A stretch of DNA of 64,000 bases from Streptomyces sp. ALI-76-A (GTDB lineage: Bacteria; Actinomycetota; Actinomycetes; Streptomycetales; Streptomycetaceae): NCBI RefSeq assembly GCF_030287445.1, contig NZ_JASVWB010000002.1:3906001-3970000 (forward strand), given 5' to 3'. The notes beneath the pieces are model-generated. The model was not told where the DNA came from, did not search any database, and was given only the letters and a program-made list of their open reading frames with translations. Position 1 is the first letter of the stretch, and each line of letters starts with the position of its first letter. Of this stretch, positions 15,251 to 28,331 are shown one piece after another. The position numbers were made by a program, and so were the translations under genes.

Positions 15251-16174
15251 TCACACCTTCCCGATCCCCAGTGTCGTCTCCGACGGCAGCAGTCCCGAGG
15301 ACAGCACCGCTATCCAGAACTCGCCGAGCAGGTCGGCGAGACGGGCCATCGCTTGCGGGCCGAGGGCCCGCCAGGGTGCGGACGCGAGCCGGTCGGTGTC
15401 CTGTTCGACGCGGTGGCGCAGGCCGCGGCCCGCCTCCGTGGCGGCGCCGTGCTCGTCGACCAGGCCGCGGGCCGACAGGCGCTCCCGGGCGGCCGTCCAC
15501 TGCGCGGCGCTCCAGCCACGGCTCTCGAAGCGCTCGGCGCTCGCGGCGCCTATGGCGGCGAAGGACACCAGCGACTCGACCGGGTCGAGACCGGCCAGGA
15601 GCAGGGCCGCGAGGTGACCGTCGCCGCGGTGCTCGCGCAGGATCGTCGCCGCGTGCCACAGCTGGAGATGAGGAGTCTCGGGCCAGTCCAACTCCGCGTT
15701 GGCGGCGGCGAGAGGACGGCCCGCCGTGTCGGCCGCCTCGGCCGCACGCCGGGCCAGGGCGGCGGCCTCGGCGAGTTCGGGGCTGTCCACGCGGTCGCCG
15801 AGTATCGCGCGGTACGCCCGGTCGATGCCGCGCATCCTCGCCGCCAGCACCGCCTCGGGACTCGCCACCTTCCACGCCGGTTCGACATGCTCGGCGACCA
15901 TGCCGGGGCTGAAGCTGTAGAAGGCGGACGTCACCCGCTCGGCGCCCACCGCGCCCAACGGGGCGGCCCGGTAAGGGAAGTAGGCCGGCCAGCGTTCCTC
16001 GGTGGCATATCCGAGCACCGCGGCTTCCTCGGTCACCTCCGGCGCGTAGTACAGCACCGCGTGCAGCGGCTCCAGCAGGTGCCAGAGCTGTCGCACCCGG
16101 GACAGCTCCACATCGCCCGCGCCGGCCCCACCGCCATGTTCCCCGTAGTCCCTGGACTCCTCGCGTTCCCCCAT
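15251..16174 (-). CDS. SCO6745-type (SalK-like) protein of unknown function
   Basis: 307 residues from the ATG at 16174 behind GAGGAG. It is almost entirely helical and Ala/Arg/Glu-rich, beginning with VELSRVRQLWHLLEPLHAVLYYAPEV and containing RAAPLGAVGAERVTSAFYSFSP. This is the layout of the widespread actinobacterial SCO6745 family, named SalK in some lantibiotic clusters. No enzymatic motif is visible. It is transcribed divergently from a TetR gene over a short, repeat-bearing intergenic region, so it is the probable target of that regulator. Confidence 0.7.
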   Translation of the reverse strand: MGEREESRDYGEHGGGAGAGDVELSRVRQLWHLLEPLHAVLYYAPEVTEEAAVLGYATEERWPAYFPYRAAPLGAVGAERVTSAFYSFSPGMVAEHVEPAWKVASPEAVLAARMRGIDRAYRAILGDRVDSPELAEAAALARRAAEAADTAGRPLAAANAELDWPETPHLQLWHAATILREHRGDGHLAALLLAGLDPVESLVSFAAIGAASAERFESRGWSAAQWTAARERLSARGLVDEHGAATEAGRGLRHRVEQDTDRLASAPWRALGPQAMARLADLLGEFWIAVLSSGLLPSETTLGIGKV

Positions 16175-16209
16175 GACCCTCTCCTCGTCTCGCACCGACC
16201 CATCCACAC

Positions 16210-16274
16210 AACTTGACACTGACAAGATTGCCCGAGCCGTCCCAACTTGTCAATGCCTAGATCTGCCGTACGCT
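16210..16274. promoter_or_regulatory. Divergent promoter/operator between SCO6745-type gene and tetR
   Basis: AACTTGACA (16210-16218) and AACTTGTCA (16244-16252) are 34-bp-spaced direct repeats; CTTG-N7-CAAG at 16212-16226 is a dyad. For tetR, TTGTCA (16247-16252), 16 bases and TACGCT (16269-16274) place the start of transcription almost at the ATG (16282), so the tetR message is probably leaderless. TetR binding is inferred. Confidence 0.6.
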
Positions 16275-16281
16275 GCTGACC

Positions 16282-16866
16282 ATGGCCCCCACGGAAACGA
16301 CGCCCGGCAGCCGCTCCTACCATCACGGTGATCTGCGCCGCGCCATCCTCACCGCCGCGCTCGACGTCATCGCCGCCGACGGTCCCTCCGCGTTGAGCCT
16401 GCGCGACCTCGCCCGTCGCGCGGGCGTCTCCCACGCGGCGCCGGCCCACCACTTCAAGGACCGCACCGGACTGCTCACGGCGATCGCGGCCGAGGGCTTC
16501 GGGCTGCTCGCCGGCACAGTGCGGGAGGCGGCGGACCTGAAGGACGCCGGCGTGCGCTACGTCCGCTTCGCCCGCGATCACCCGGCGCACTTCGCGGTGA
16601 TGTTCGCACCCGAGCTGCTGCGCCCCGACGACCTGGAACTCACCACCGCCCGCGCCCTCGCCGCCGACGCCCTGCGCGACGCGGTCTCCGCCGTCCGCTC
16701 CGAGGACCTAGGCGTCGACGCCCGCCTCGCCGGAGTGGCCGCCTGGTCCCTGGCCCACGGCTTCGCCACGCTGCTCCTGGGCCACAACCTGGACGGCGCG
16801 GTGGGCGACCAGGACCCCGAGGAGGTGTTCCGCGACCTGACGAACACACTGTTCCGCAGGACCTAG
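16282..16866 (+). CDS. TetR-family transcriptional regulator
   Basis: 194 residues. The N-terminal TetR helix-turn-helix (HHGDLRRAILTAALDVIAADG... SLRDLARRAGVSHAAPAHHFKD) is intact. The C-terminal ligand-binding half contains RFARDHPAHFAVMFAPELL, typical of the WHG (TetR_C_33-like) subgroup. It probably represses itself and the divergent SCO6745-type gene. Confidence 0.9.
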   Translation: MAPTETTPGSRSYHHGDLRRAILTAALDVIAADGPSALSLRDLARRAGVSHAAPAHHFKDRTGLLTAIAAEGFGLLAGTVREAADLKDAGVRYVRFARDHPAHFAVMFAPELLRPDDLELTTARALAADALRDAVSAVRSEDLGVDARLAGVAAWSLAHGFATLLLGHNLDGAVGDQDPEEVFRDLTNTLFRRT

Positions 16867-17000
16867 GCACGGGCCGCCGGCGCCCCCGTCTCCAGGCGAC
16901 CCGGGCGACCTCGCGGGCCAACGGGGCGACGGGCCGCCCGGCACCCGGCCGCACGGCCACCCGGCCACCCGGCCGACGACGGTCGGCCCTACCGGGCGAC

Positions 17001-17078
17001 GGGCGACGGGCCGGCCCCCAGACCAGTCGACGGGCGACGGGCCGGCCCCACGACCAGTCGGCCCCACGACCAGTCGAC
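17001..17078. repeat. Tandem 31-bp repeats beyond the mfd stop codon
   Basis: Two adjacent copies of a 31-base unit beginning GGGCGACGGGCCGGCCCC and ending in GACCAGTCG start at 17001 and 17032. A partial third copy of the CCCCACGACCAGTCG end is at 17062-17076. They lie directly after the 3' end of mfd. They look like local tandem duplication; no hairpin terminator is obvious. Confidence 0.6.
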
Positions 17079-17080
17079 GC

Positions 17081-20611
<3,531 letters not shown>

Positions 20612-20804
20612 TCGGGGGCGGCTTTCGTCCGGGGGTGGGCAACGCGAATCGCCCGACGCGTGTTACGGGCCGGGGGGTCTCCAGCGTACGACGACGCCGC
20701 CGCGAACGCCGGGGCCTGTGGACAACGTGGCCACTCCTGTGACCGGTGGGCGTGACCTGGGTGGCCTGCGACCGACGTGCGCCTGTGTCCGGCGGGCCAC
20801 CGGC

Positions 20805-20850
20805 GTCGGGCCCGGTGCCGGTGGCAGCAGCCTCCGGCTCCGGGCCCGAC
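20805..20850 (-). terminator. Terminator after the FtsX-type ABC operon
   Basis: GTCGGGCCCGG (20805-20815) pairs with CCGGGCCCGAC (20840-20850), 41 bases past the permease stop on the minus strand and upstream of mfd. Confidence 0.65.
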
Positions 20851-20890
20851 ATCCCCCGTTCCCCCGTTCCCCGTCCCCCGTCCGGGGTGG

Positions 20891-23455
20891 CTACTCGGTG
20901 GCGATCGCGTTCAGGACGTTCATCCGGCCCGCCCGGAACGCCGGGATCAGCGCGGCGAACAGGCCCACGAAGGCGGAGCCGATGAAGACGCCGATGATCG
21001 TCGGCCAGGGGATGTCGAGGACGTTCAGGCCCTCCAGGGCGAGGAGCTTCTGGGCCGTCGCGCCCCAGCCCATGCCCAGGCCGAGGCCCAGCAGGGCGCC
21101 GAAGAGGGCGATCACCACCGACTCCAGGCGGATCATGCGGCGCAGCTGACGGCGGGAGAGACCGATCGCCCGCATCAGGCCGATCTCCCTGGTCCGCTCG
21201 ACCACCGACAGCGCCAGGGTGTTCACCACACCCAGGACCGCCACGATGATGGCGAGGGCGAGCAGGCCGTAGACCATGTTCAGGAGCTGGCCGATCTGGT
21301 CCTTCAGTTCCTGCTTGTAGTCGGTCTGGTCGCGGACCTGGTACGTCGGGTACTTGTCCAGCGCCTTCTTCAGCGCCGCGTACGCCTGCTCCGTCTGACC
21401 TTCCTTCGCCTTGGCGAACATGATCGAGTTCGGCGGGATCTGGTCGGCCGGGACGTACGTCCGCATCGTCTCGGTGCTGATGTAGCGCGCGCCCTGGTCG
21501 AGGGCGCTGTCGTCGTCCGTGATGGCCGCGACCTTCAGCTTCGCCGTCCGGCCGCCCGTGAAGGTGACGCTGATGGTGTCGCCCACGCGCACGCCGTGCG
21601 CCTTGGCGTAGTCCGAGCCGACCGACATGGCGTCCTTGCCGTACGCGGCCTTCAGCGTGCCCGCCGTGGTCGCGCGGCGCAGGTCCTCGGCGTACGTGGG
21701 ATCGGCGGCGGTGACTCCGGAGGTGTCCTTCTTGCCGTCGGGCGAGGTCAGCGTCGCGTCGAGTTCCCGGTAGCTGGTCACGTGGGCGAGCCCCGGGCTC
21801 TGCTCCATCGCCTTCTGCGCCTGCGGGACGATCCGCTGGTTGCCCTGGACGATGAAGTCCGCGCCGACCGACTTGTCCAGCTCGCTGGTGGCGGAGGCGA
21901 CCATCGAGGAGCCGACCACGGACAGACAGGCCACCAGGGCCAGGCCGATCATCAGGGCCGCGCCCGTGGCGCCGGTCCGGCGCGGGTTGCGCAGGGCGTT
22001 GCGCTCGGCCAGCCGGCCCACCGAGCCGAAGGGCCGCAGCAGCACCGCGCTGAGCATCCGGACCAGGCCGCCGGTGAGCAGCGGGCCGATGACGACGAAG
22101 CCGATCAGGGACAGCACCACGCCCGCGCCCAGCATCAGCGAACCGTCGCTCGCCTTGTCGGCGCCGGCCGCCGTGAACAGGGCGAACACGCCCGCGCCGG
22201 TCAGCACCAGACCGATCACGCCGCGTACCAGTCCCGCCCGGCCGTCGGCCGGTGTGCCCGCGTCGCGCAGTGCGGCCATCGGGGAGACCTTGCCGGCGCG
22301 GCGGGCCGGGAGGTAGGCGGCGAGGACGGTGACCACGACGCCCAGGACCACACCCGCTATCGGGGTGGTCGCCTTCACGGTCAGGTCGTCGGTGGAGAGG
22401 TTCATGCCGGCCGACGACATCAGCTTCATCAGGCCGATCGCGATGCCGACGCCGGCGCCCACGCCCAGGATCGACCCGACGACACCGAGCAGCAGCGCCT
22501 CGATCAGCACCGAGCGGTTGACCTGCTTGCGGGAGGAGCCGATCGCCCGCATCAGGCCGATCTCCCGGGTGCGCTGGGCGACCAGCATGGAGAAGGTGTT
22601 GATGATCAGGAAGATGCCGACCAGGAACGCGATGCCGGCGAAGCCGAGCATGGCGTACTTGATGACGTTCATGAACTCGCCGACGTCCTGGCGGTTCTCG
22701 TCGGCGTTCTCCTTGGCCGTCTGGAGCTTGTAGGTGCCGTCCAGGGCCTGTGCGACGTTCTGCTTGAGCCGTGTGTCGTCCACGCCGGGCGCGGCGTTCA
22801 CGTAGATCTGGGTGAACCGGCCGGTGGCGCCGAGGAGTTCGCGCTGGGCGGTCTCGGTGTCGAAGAAGACGATCGCGGCACCGGGGTTGGTCACCTTGAA
22901 GGTGGCGATGCCGACGATCTTCGCCTTGAAGTCACCGGCGACGGAGATCGTGCGCAGTTCCTCGCCGAGCTTCAGGCCGTGCTTGTCGGCGGTGTCGGCG
23001 TCGACCATCAGCTCGGTCGGCCCGCGCGGGGCGTGCCCCGTGGTGATCTCCATCGAACGGGCGTCGTTCTTCGTCCAGTTGCCGGCGAACGTCGGGGCGC
23101 CGCTGCTGGAGCCCATGTTCTCGTTGTCACGGTCGACGACGGTCACGGCCGACGAACCGACCGCGCCCTCGGCGGACTTGACGCCCTCCGCCTTCTCCAC
23201 CTGCGCCAGCGTGGACGCCGGCAGCGACGCGGGCTTGCCGTTCTGCGGGGTGTCGTCGCTCCTGGCCTCCTTCGGGGAGACCGTGACGTCGGACGCGGTC
23301 GTCGCGAAGAGCTTGTCGAACGTCGTGTTCATCGTGTCGGTGAAGACGAGTGTTCCGCACACGAAGGCGACCGACAGCAGGACCGCGACCGCCGACAGGG
23401 CCATCCGCCCCTTGTGCGCGAAGAAGTTGCGCATCGAGGTCTTCAGGACGGTCAT
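20891..23455 (-). CDS. FtsX/MacB-type ABC transporter permease (long, two FtsX domains)
   Basis: 854 residues. An N-terminal membrane helix (about 17-37) is followed by a large extracytoplasmic domain. A membrane cluster at about 275-400 contains MLVAQRTREIGLMRAIGSSRKQV. A second extracytoplasmic domain and a C-terminal cluster (VVERTREIGLMRAIGLSRRQL) complete the duplicated FtsX pattern. The ATG (23455) overlaps the ATPase stop codon in an ATGA. Such pairs move lipophilic or peptide substrates out of, or across, the cell envelope; the substrate is unknown. Confidence 0.9.
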   Translation of the reverse strand: MTVLKTSMRNFFAHKGRMALSAVAVLLSVAFVCGTLVFTDTMNTTFDKLFATTASDVTVSPKEARSDDTPQNGKPASLPASTLAQVEKAEGVKSAEGAVGSSAVTVVDRDNENMGSSSGAPTFAGNWTKNDARSMEITTGHAPRGPTELMVDADTADKHGLKLGEELRTISVAGDFKAKIVGIATFKVTNPGAAIVFFDTETAQRELLGATGRFTQIYVNAAPGVDDTRLKQNVAQALDGTYKLQTAKENADENRQDVGEFMNVIKYAMLGFAGIAFLVGIFLIINTFSMLVAQRTREIGLMRAIGSSRKQVNRSVLIEALLLGVVGSILGVGAGVGIAIGLMKLMSSAGMNLSTDDLTVKATTPIAGVVLGVVVTVLAAYLPARRAGKVSPMAALRDAGTPADGRAGLVRGVIGLVLTGAGVFALFTAAGADKASDGSLMLGAGVVLSLIGFVVIGPLLTGGLVRMLSAVLLRPFGSVGRLAERNALRNPRRTGATGAALMIGLALVACLSVVGSSMVASATSELDKSVGADFIVQGNQRIVPQAQKAMEQSPGLAHVTSYRELDATLTSPDGKKDTSGVTAADPTYAEDLRRATTAGTLKAAYGKDAMSVGSDYAKAHGVRVGDTISVTFTGGRTAKLKVAAITDDDSALDQGARYISTETMRTYVPADQIPPNSIMFAKAKEGQTEQAYAALKKALDKYPTYQVRDQTDYKQELKDQIGQLLNMVYGLLALAIIVAVLGVVNTLALSVVERTREIGLMRAIGLSRRQLRRMIRLESVVIALFGALLGLGLGMGWGATAQKLLALEGLNVLDIPWPTIIGVFIGSAFVGLFAALIPAFRAGRMNVLNAIATE

Positions 23456-24240
23456 GACGTGCGCCCCCGGGCGTCGAAGTCCTTCATGCGGTCCAGGACG
23501 GCCTCGGCGGTCGGCTTGTACATCTCGTCGACGATCCGGCCGTCGGCGAGGTACAGCACCCGGTCCGCGTAGGAGGCGGCCACCGGGTCGTGGGTGACCA
23601 TCACGATGGTCTGGCCGAGCTCGTCCACGGACCGGCGCAGGAAGCCCAGGACCTCCGCTCCCGCGCGGGAGTCGAGGTTTCCGGTCGGCTCGTCGCCGAA
23701 GATGATCTGGGGCCGGGCGGCCAGGGCGCGGGCCACGGCGACGCGCTGCTGCTGGCCGCCGGAGAGCTGGGTGGGCCGGTGCTTGAGCCGGTCGGAGAGG
23801 CCGACGGTGTCCACGACCCGCCCGAGCCATGCCTTGTCGGGCTTGCGGCCCGCGATGTCCATGGGCAGGGTGATGTTCTCGATCGCGTTCAGCGTCGGCA
23901 GCAGGTTGAACGCCTGGAAGATGAACCCGATGCGGTCCCGGCGCAGTTGGGTGAGCTTCTTGTCCTTCAGGCCGGTGATCTCGGTGTCGTCCAGGTAGAT
24001 CTCCCCGGACGTGACGGTGTCGAGACCGGCGAGGCAGTGCATCAGCGTGGACTTGCCGGACCCCGAGGGGCCCATGATCGCGGTGAACTGACCGCGGGCG
24101 ATGTCCACGTCGACGTGGTCGAGGGCGACGACACGGGTCTCGCCGGACCCGTACGCCTTCACGACCTGCCGCGCCCTCGCGGCAACGGCCGTCGGCCCTC
24201 CAGTGCCCCCGTGCCTGGGAATGGTCACAGCCGATGTCAC
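23452..24240 (-). CDS. LolD/MacB-type ABC transporter ATPase
   Basis: 262 residues from a GTG at 24240 behind TAGGAG. Walker A GPSGSGKST (57-65), Q-loop region FIFQAFNLLP, signature LSGGQQQR (159-166), Walker B IIFGDEP (179-185) and the H-loop VMVTHD are all present, so it should be active. It is translationally coupled to the FtsX-type permease. Confidence 0.93.
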   Translation of the reverse strand: MTSAVTIPRHGGTGGPTAVAARARQVVKAYGSGETRVVALDHVDVDIARGQFTAIMGPSGSGKSTLMHCLAGLDTVTSGEIYLDDTEITGLKDKKLTQLRRDRIGFIFQAFNLLPTLNAIENITLPMDIAGRKPDKAWLGRVVDTVGLSDRLKHRPTQLSGGQQQRVAVARALAARPQIIFGDEPTGNLDSRAGAEVLGFLRRSVDELGQTIVMVTHDPVAASYADRVLYLADGRIVDEMYKPTAEAVLDRMKDFDARGRTS

Positions 24241-24738
24241 GGTATGTCTCCTATGCCGGTCAGTGAATGAAACGTGCGGTGCTCGCGTCGCGCTGGTCGC
24301 GTCGCGTCGCGGTGCTCGTGCCGGTCGCGTCGCGTGGTGCTCGTCGCGGTGGTTCTCGTCGTGCTGGCTACGTGGATGAGTCTGGTGCCCGGGAGGGGTC
24401 CGGCGCGCTGGTGCTCAGCGCAGTCTTCTCCTGGGGAAAACCCCACCCCCGCCGGTGCGGTGAACCTCCCCGACCCACCCCCCAGCGGCATAAAGCCAGG
24501 TTAAGGACGCTCCCGGCCGCTCTCGTCCTCCGTCGGTACGAACCCTCCCCGAGCCCTGGTACCGAGGTACCCCTAGGGGCTCTCCCCCGCTGGGTGGATC
24601 TCTGCTCGGGGTCGGCTCCACCTTCAGGCGCACCCAGGCTCCACCCTTCCGCGGCGTGAGGGTCAAGTCCGCCCCGCGGAACGGGACGGAGTGGGAAGCT
24701 GTCGGCGGCAGATAGGTGCAGGGGGAAAGGAACCAGGG
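24241..24738. other. Divergent intergenic region with GCGTCGC repeats
   Basis: About 500 bases between the leftward ABC operon and the rightward exporter. At 24279-24365 the leader of the ABC operon consists of imperfect repeats: GGTCGCGTCGCGT at 24295-24307 and 24323-24335, with GGTGCTCG blocks at 24279, 24311 and 24336. A TTATGC hexamer (minus strand, near 24490) could be the -10 of the ABC operon, giving a leader of about 240 bases. A GGTACCGAGGTACC dyad lies near 24560. No gene is visible. Confidence 0.5.
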
Positions 24739-26238
24739 GTGGGCGACACGAGACCCTCGATAGCCGCGGCGGCGGAGCGCACCCCGCCCGACCGGCGCGG
24801 TGCCGTGGTCGCCGCCCTGATGCTCGCGATGGCGCTGGCCGCCCTCGACTCCACCATCGTCGCCACGGCCGTCCCGCAGATCGTCGGCGACCTCGGCGGC
24901 TTCTCGGTGTTCTCCTGGCTGTTCTCCGGATACCTGCTCGCCGTGACGGTGACCCTGCCGGTGTACGGCAAGCTCTCCGACACCTTCGGCCGCAAGCCCG
25001 TGCTGGTCGCGGGCGCGGTCCTCTTCCTGCTCGGCTCCCTGCTGTGCGCGCTGGCCTGGAACATGGGCGCGCTGATCGCGTTCCGGGTCGTGCAGGGCCT
25101 GGGCGGCGGCGCCCTCCAGGGCACCGTGCAGACCCTGGCCGCCGACCTGTACCCCCTCAAGGACCGCCCGAAGATCCAGTCCAAGCTGTCCACGGTGTGG
25201 GCGGTGTCGGCGGTCGCCGGACCGGGCGTGGGCGGGGTACTGGCCACGTACACGGACTGGCGCTGGATCTTCCTGGTCAACCTGCCGATCGGGGCCGTCG
25301 CGCTCTGGTTGATCGTCCGGTACCTGCACGAGCCCGGGCGCGAACGGACGGCCGGCCCGCGCGCGCGGGTCGACTGGGCGGGCGCGCTGGCGGTGTTCGC
25401 GTGCGGCGGTGTGCTGCTGACGGCCCTCGTGCAGGGCGGGGTGGCCTGGCCGTGGCTGTCGGTGCCCTCCGCCGCCCTGTTCGGTACGGGACTCGTGCTG
25501 GTGGCGGTCGTGGTGCTGGTGGAGCGCAGGGCCGCCGATCCGATCATCCCCGGATGGGTGTGGCGCCGTCGGACGATCGCCGCGGTCAACCTCGCCCTCG
25601 GTGCGCTGGGCCTGCTGATGGTGGCGCCGGCCGTGTTCCTGCCGACGTACGCGCAGGCGGTGCTGGGGCTGGCACCGGTGGCCGCCGGGTTCGTGCTGTC
25701 CGTGTGGACGCTGAGCTGGCCGGTGTCGGCCGCCCTCAGCCAGCACGTGTACCGGCGTATCGGCTTCCGCAACACCGCGATGCTGGGCATCGGCACGGCG
25801 GCGCTGATCCTGTTCGCGTTCCCCTTCCTGCCGTATCCCGGCGAGGCCTGGCAGCCGGCCCTGCTGATGCTGCTGCTCGGGGCCGCGCTCGGCCTGTTCC
25901 AGCTGCCGTTGCTGGTCGGCGTCCAGTCGACGGTCGACTGGGCGGAACGCGGCACGGCCACCGCGTCGGTCCTGTTCTGCCGGCAGACCGGCCAGACGGT
26001 CGGCGCGGCCGTCTTCGGCGCGATCGCCAACGGGGTGCTGGCCGCGCGGCTCGGCGGGGCGGGCGACCTGGACTCGGTGACCCGCGCCCTGGACGCGGGC
26101 ACCGCGCCCGAGGCCACCCGCCGGGCCATCGCGGACGCGGTGCACGCCGTCTACCTGGGGGCGTCCTGCGCTGCGGTGGCCGCGTTCCTGGTGCTGCTGT
26201 TCCTCGCGCCGCGCAGGTTCCCGGTGCTCAAGGACTGA
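24739..26238 (+). CDS. MFS drug exporter, DHA2 (14-helix) type
   Basis: 499 residues from a GTG at 24739, eight bases after AAAGGA. Around fourteen hydrophobic segments are present. Motif A-like GKLSDTFGRKPVL, the early LDSTIVATAVPQI motif and motif C-like WAVSAVAGPGVGGVLA identify the EmrB/QacA DHA2 antiporter family. Such proteins export hydrophobic drugs or self-made metabolites using the proton gradient. No regulator gene is adjacent. Confidence 0.9.
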   Translation: MGDTRPSIAAAAERTPPDRRGAVVAALMLAMALAALDSTIVATAVPQIVGDLGGFSVFSWLFSGYLLAVTVTLPVYGKLSDTFGRKPVLVAGAVLFLLGSLLCALAWNMGALIAFRVVQGLGGGALQGTVQTLAADLYPLKDRPKIQSKLSTVWAVSAVAGPGVGGVLATYTDWRWIFLVNLPIGAVALWLIVRYLHEPGRERTAGPRARVDWAGALAVFACGGVLLTALVQGGVAWPWLSVPSAALFGTGLVLVAVVVLVERRAADPIIPGWVWRRRTIAAVNLALGALGLLMVAPAVFLPTYAQAVLGLAPVAAGFVLSVWTLSWPVSAALSQHVYRRIGFRNTAMLGIGTAALILFAFPFLPYPGEAWQPALLMLLLGAALGLFQLPLLVGVQSTVDWAERGTATASVLFCRQTGQTVGAAVFGAIANGVLAARLGGAGDLDSVTRALDAGTAPEATRRAIADAVHAVYLGASCAAVAAFLVLLFLAPRRFPVLKD

Positions 26239-26320
26239 CCACCCGGAGGCCGGGCGTCGGGGCCGTCAGGGCCGTCAGGGCGATGGCCGTCAAGGTGATG
26301 GTCCTCAGAGGTGATGGCCC

Positions 26321-27559
26321 TCAGGGTCGGCGGACCGTGACCTCGGGGTTCGCCGCTGACGGGCCGTCCAGCAGCGGCTGGGCGGTCCCCTTGAGGTGCC
26401 GGTCGAAGAAGGCGGCGACGTACGCGCGTGTGAGGGCCAGCTCGCGCGCGAAGGAGAGCGGCGTGGCGTCGGGGATGCCGGCCAGGTCCGCGAGCAGGGG
26501 GACGTCGGTGAAGGAGCCGTGGCCGGCTCCGTCGACCGTCAGCCAGCGTTTCCAGCCGTCCAGGTGGGCCCAGGTGTGGTCCCAGGTCTCGTCGAGGGTT
26601 CTGGCCCGCGCCCCGAACAGCAGGAACGGGCGGCCGTCGAGGCCGGTGTCGGGGACGGGGGCGAACACGGTGCCGTCCATGTCGGCGCCGGCCCGCACGC
26701 GCGGGTCGGCGGCCATCGTCGCGGCGGACGCGGCGCCGCCGATGGAGTGCCCGGCCATGCCGATCCGCTTCGGGTCGATCATGCGGGCGTGGAGCCACGC
26801 GGGGTGCCGGGCGGTCAGTCGGTCGAGCAGGAAGGAGACGTCCACGGCCCGGCTCCGGGCGACGGCCGCCATGCCGCCCGCCGGGGGCTCGTCGCACAGG
26901 GCGCAGGGCAGGGTCCGCCCGTCGGGGAGGGTCGTACCGGCGTTCTCGTACGGGTGGTCGACCGCCGCGACGACGTAGCCCCGGCTCGCCAGGTCCTCGG
27001 CGAGACCGGTGAGCGTGGAGCGCGGGAACGTGAACCCGGGTGAGAGCACCACGAGCGGGAACCGTCCGGGCCGCGGGCGGGCGTCGGTGTGCGACCAGGT
27101 ACGGACGCCGCTGATCACCTCGGGGGCGACGGTGGCGTCCGGAGCCCTCAACCGCAGCAGGAAGCGGGCCTCTTCGGTGGTCATGTACGGGGCTGTCGGA
27201 CCGTCCGTTCCCCGCCGGGCGGGGTAGTACATCGACACCATCAGCCGGCGCGGACCGGCGGACGGCACCCAGGGGTCCGGGCGGCCGGTGTCGACCAGGT
27301 GGACCGTGTCACGGCCGACGGCGTACGGGCCGGTGGGACGCGGCAGTTCGGCGGACGTGGCGACGGAGGTCGCGGCTGCGGCTGCGGCTGCGGTTGCGGT
27401 CGCGGTCCCGGTTGTGGCTTCGCCCGCGGTCGCGGTCGCGGTCGCGGGGGCCGCGGTGGACGGGAGAGGCGCCGGCGCGGCGGACGCGCCGGCGATCGAG
27501 AGGGTGAGCGCGAGCCCGGCGGTCGTGGCCGTGGCCCATGAACGGCGTGGTCTGGTCAT
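26321..27559 (-). CDS. Secreted alpha/beta hydrolase (PAF-acetylhydrolase/chlorophyllase-like)
   Basis: 412 residues. A signal peptide (cleavage near ASAAPAP) is followed by an Ala/Thr-rich low-complexity linker (about 35-70). The hydrolase core has the nucleophile elbow GMAGHSIGGAA, a likely Asp in ADMDGTVF and the catalytic His in GAGHGSF. DEPPAGGM and the oxyanion stretch VLSPGFTFPRS are typical of the PAF-acetylhydrolase-like group that includes cutinase-type polyesterases. Substrate unknown. No ribosome-binding site is visible; a TACCGT hexamer just upstream of the ATG suggests a leaderless message. Confidence 0.85.
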   Translation of the reverse strand: MTRPRRSWATATTAGLALTLSIAGASAAPAPLPSTAAPATATATAGEATTGTATATAAAAAAATSVATSAELPRPTGPYAVGRDTVHLVDTGRPDPWVPSAGPRRLMVSMYYPARRGTDGPTAPYMTTEEARFLLRLRAPDATVAPEVISGVRTWSHTDARPRPGRFPLVVLSPGFTFPRSTLTGLAEDLASRGYVVAAVDHPYENAGTTLPDGRTLPCALCDEPPAGGMAAVARSRAVDVSFLLDRLTARHPAWLHARMIDPKRIGMAGHSIGGAASAATMAADPRVRAGADMDGTVFAPVPDTGLDGRPFLLFGARARTLDETWDHTWAHLDGWKRWLTVDGAGHGSFTDVPLLADLAGIPDATPLSFARELALTRAYVAAFFDRHLKGTAQPLLDGPSAANPEVTVRRP

Positions 27560-27717
27560 GCCGAGGACGGTAGGCCGCGGGGCGGGGGCCCGACGTCAGC
27601 CCGGAGTCGCACGATCAGGGGGTCCCGTGGGACTACAGGACCCTTACCGCCAGGGGTTGACGCGGTCCCGTCCGTCCGCTCCCGATGGCATCCGTGCCCG
27701 TGCGTACCCTGGGACCC

Positions 27718-28206
27718 ATGCCCACCCTGGAGCGCCTACGGGCCGATCACGCGGACGCGTTGCTCGCCTTCGAGCGGGCCAACCGCGCCTACTTCGCCCG
27801 GTCCGTACCGGATCGCGGAGACGCGTACTTCGCCGGATTCCCCGCCCGCCACCAGGCGCTCCTCGCCGAACAGGACGCCGGTCTGTGCCACTTCCACGTC
27901 GTCCTGGACGAGGCGGGCGAGCTGATCGGCCGGGTCAACCTGGTGGACGTCGCGGACGGCCAGGCCGAACTCGGGTACCGGATCGGCGAGTCGGCCGCGG
28001 GGCGCGGGGTCGCGACGGCGAGCGTACGGGAGCTGTGCCGGCTGGCCGCGACGACGTACGGCCTCGTCTCGCTGACCGCGGTGACCACCCTCGACAACCC
28101 GGCGTCCCGGACCGTGCTTCGCCGCAACGGCTTCACCGCGGCCGGATCACTCACGATCGACGGCCGACCGGGCATCCGCTACCGGCGCGCGTCACTCGCC
28201 GACTGA
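27718..28206 (+). CDS. GNAT-family N-acetyltransferase (RimJ-like)
   Basis: 162 residues. The acetyl-CoA-binding core is seen as IGRVNLVDVADGQAELGYRI followed by GESAAGRGVATASV and a C-terminal NPASRTVLRRNGF motif, as in RimJ/RimL-like enzymes. Start ATG 27718 is chosen because TACCCT lies seven bases upstream and no ribosome-binding site is present, which fits a leaderless message; an earlier ATG at 27685 is possible. Substrate unknown. Confidence 0.85.
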   Translation: MPTLERLRADHADALLAFERANRAYFARSVPDRGDAYFAGFPARHQALLAEQDAGLCHFHVVLDEAGELIGRVNLVDVADGQAELGYRIGESAAGRGVATASVRELCRLAATTYGLVSLTAVTTLDNPASRTVLRRNGFTAAGSLTIDGRPGIRYRRASLAD

Positions 28207-28274
28207 CGTGCGCCCTGCGCGGGCCCGGCTCGGGGCCTGTGGCACGGCCCGACGCAGACAGCACCCGGACCAGG

Positions 28275-28313
28275 CCAGGCCCGGCTCGCCCCGGCCCGGC
28301 GGCCCGGGCCTGG
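28275..28313 (+). terminator. Hairpin after the GNAT gene
   Basis: CCAGGCCCGG (28275-28284) pairs with CCGGGCCTGG (28304-28313), 68 bases past the GNAT stop and just before the truncated symporter. Confidence 0.55.
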
Positions 28314-28331
28314 CTCGGTTCAGTTCGGTTC

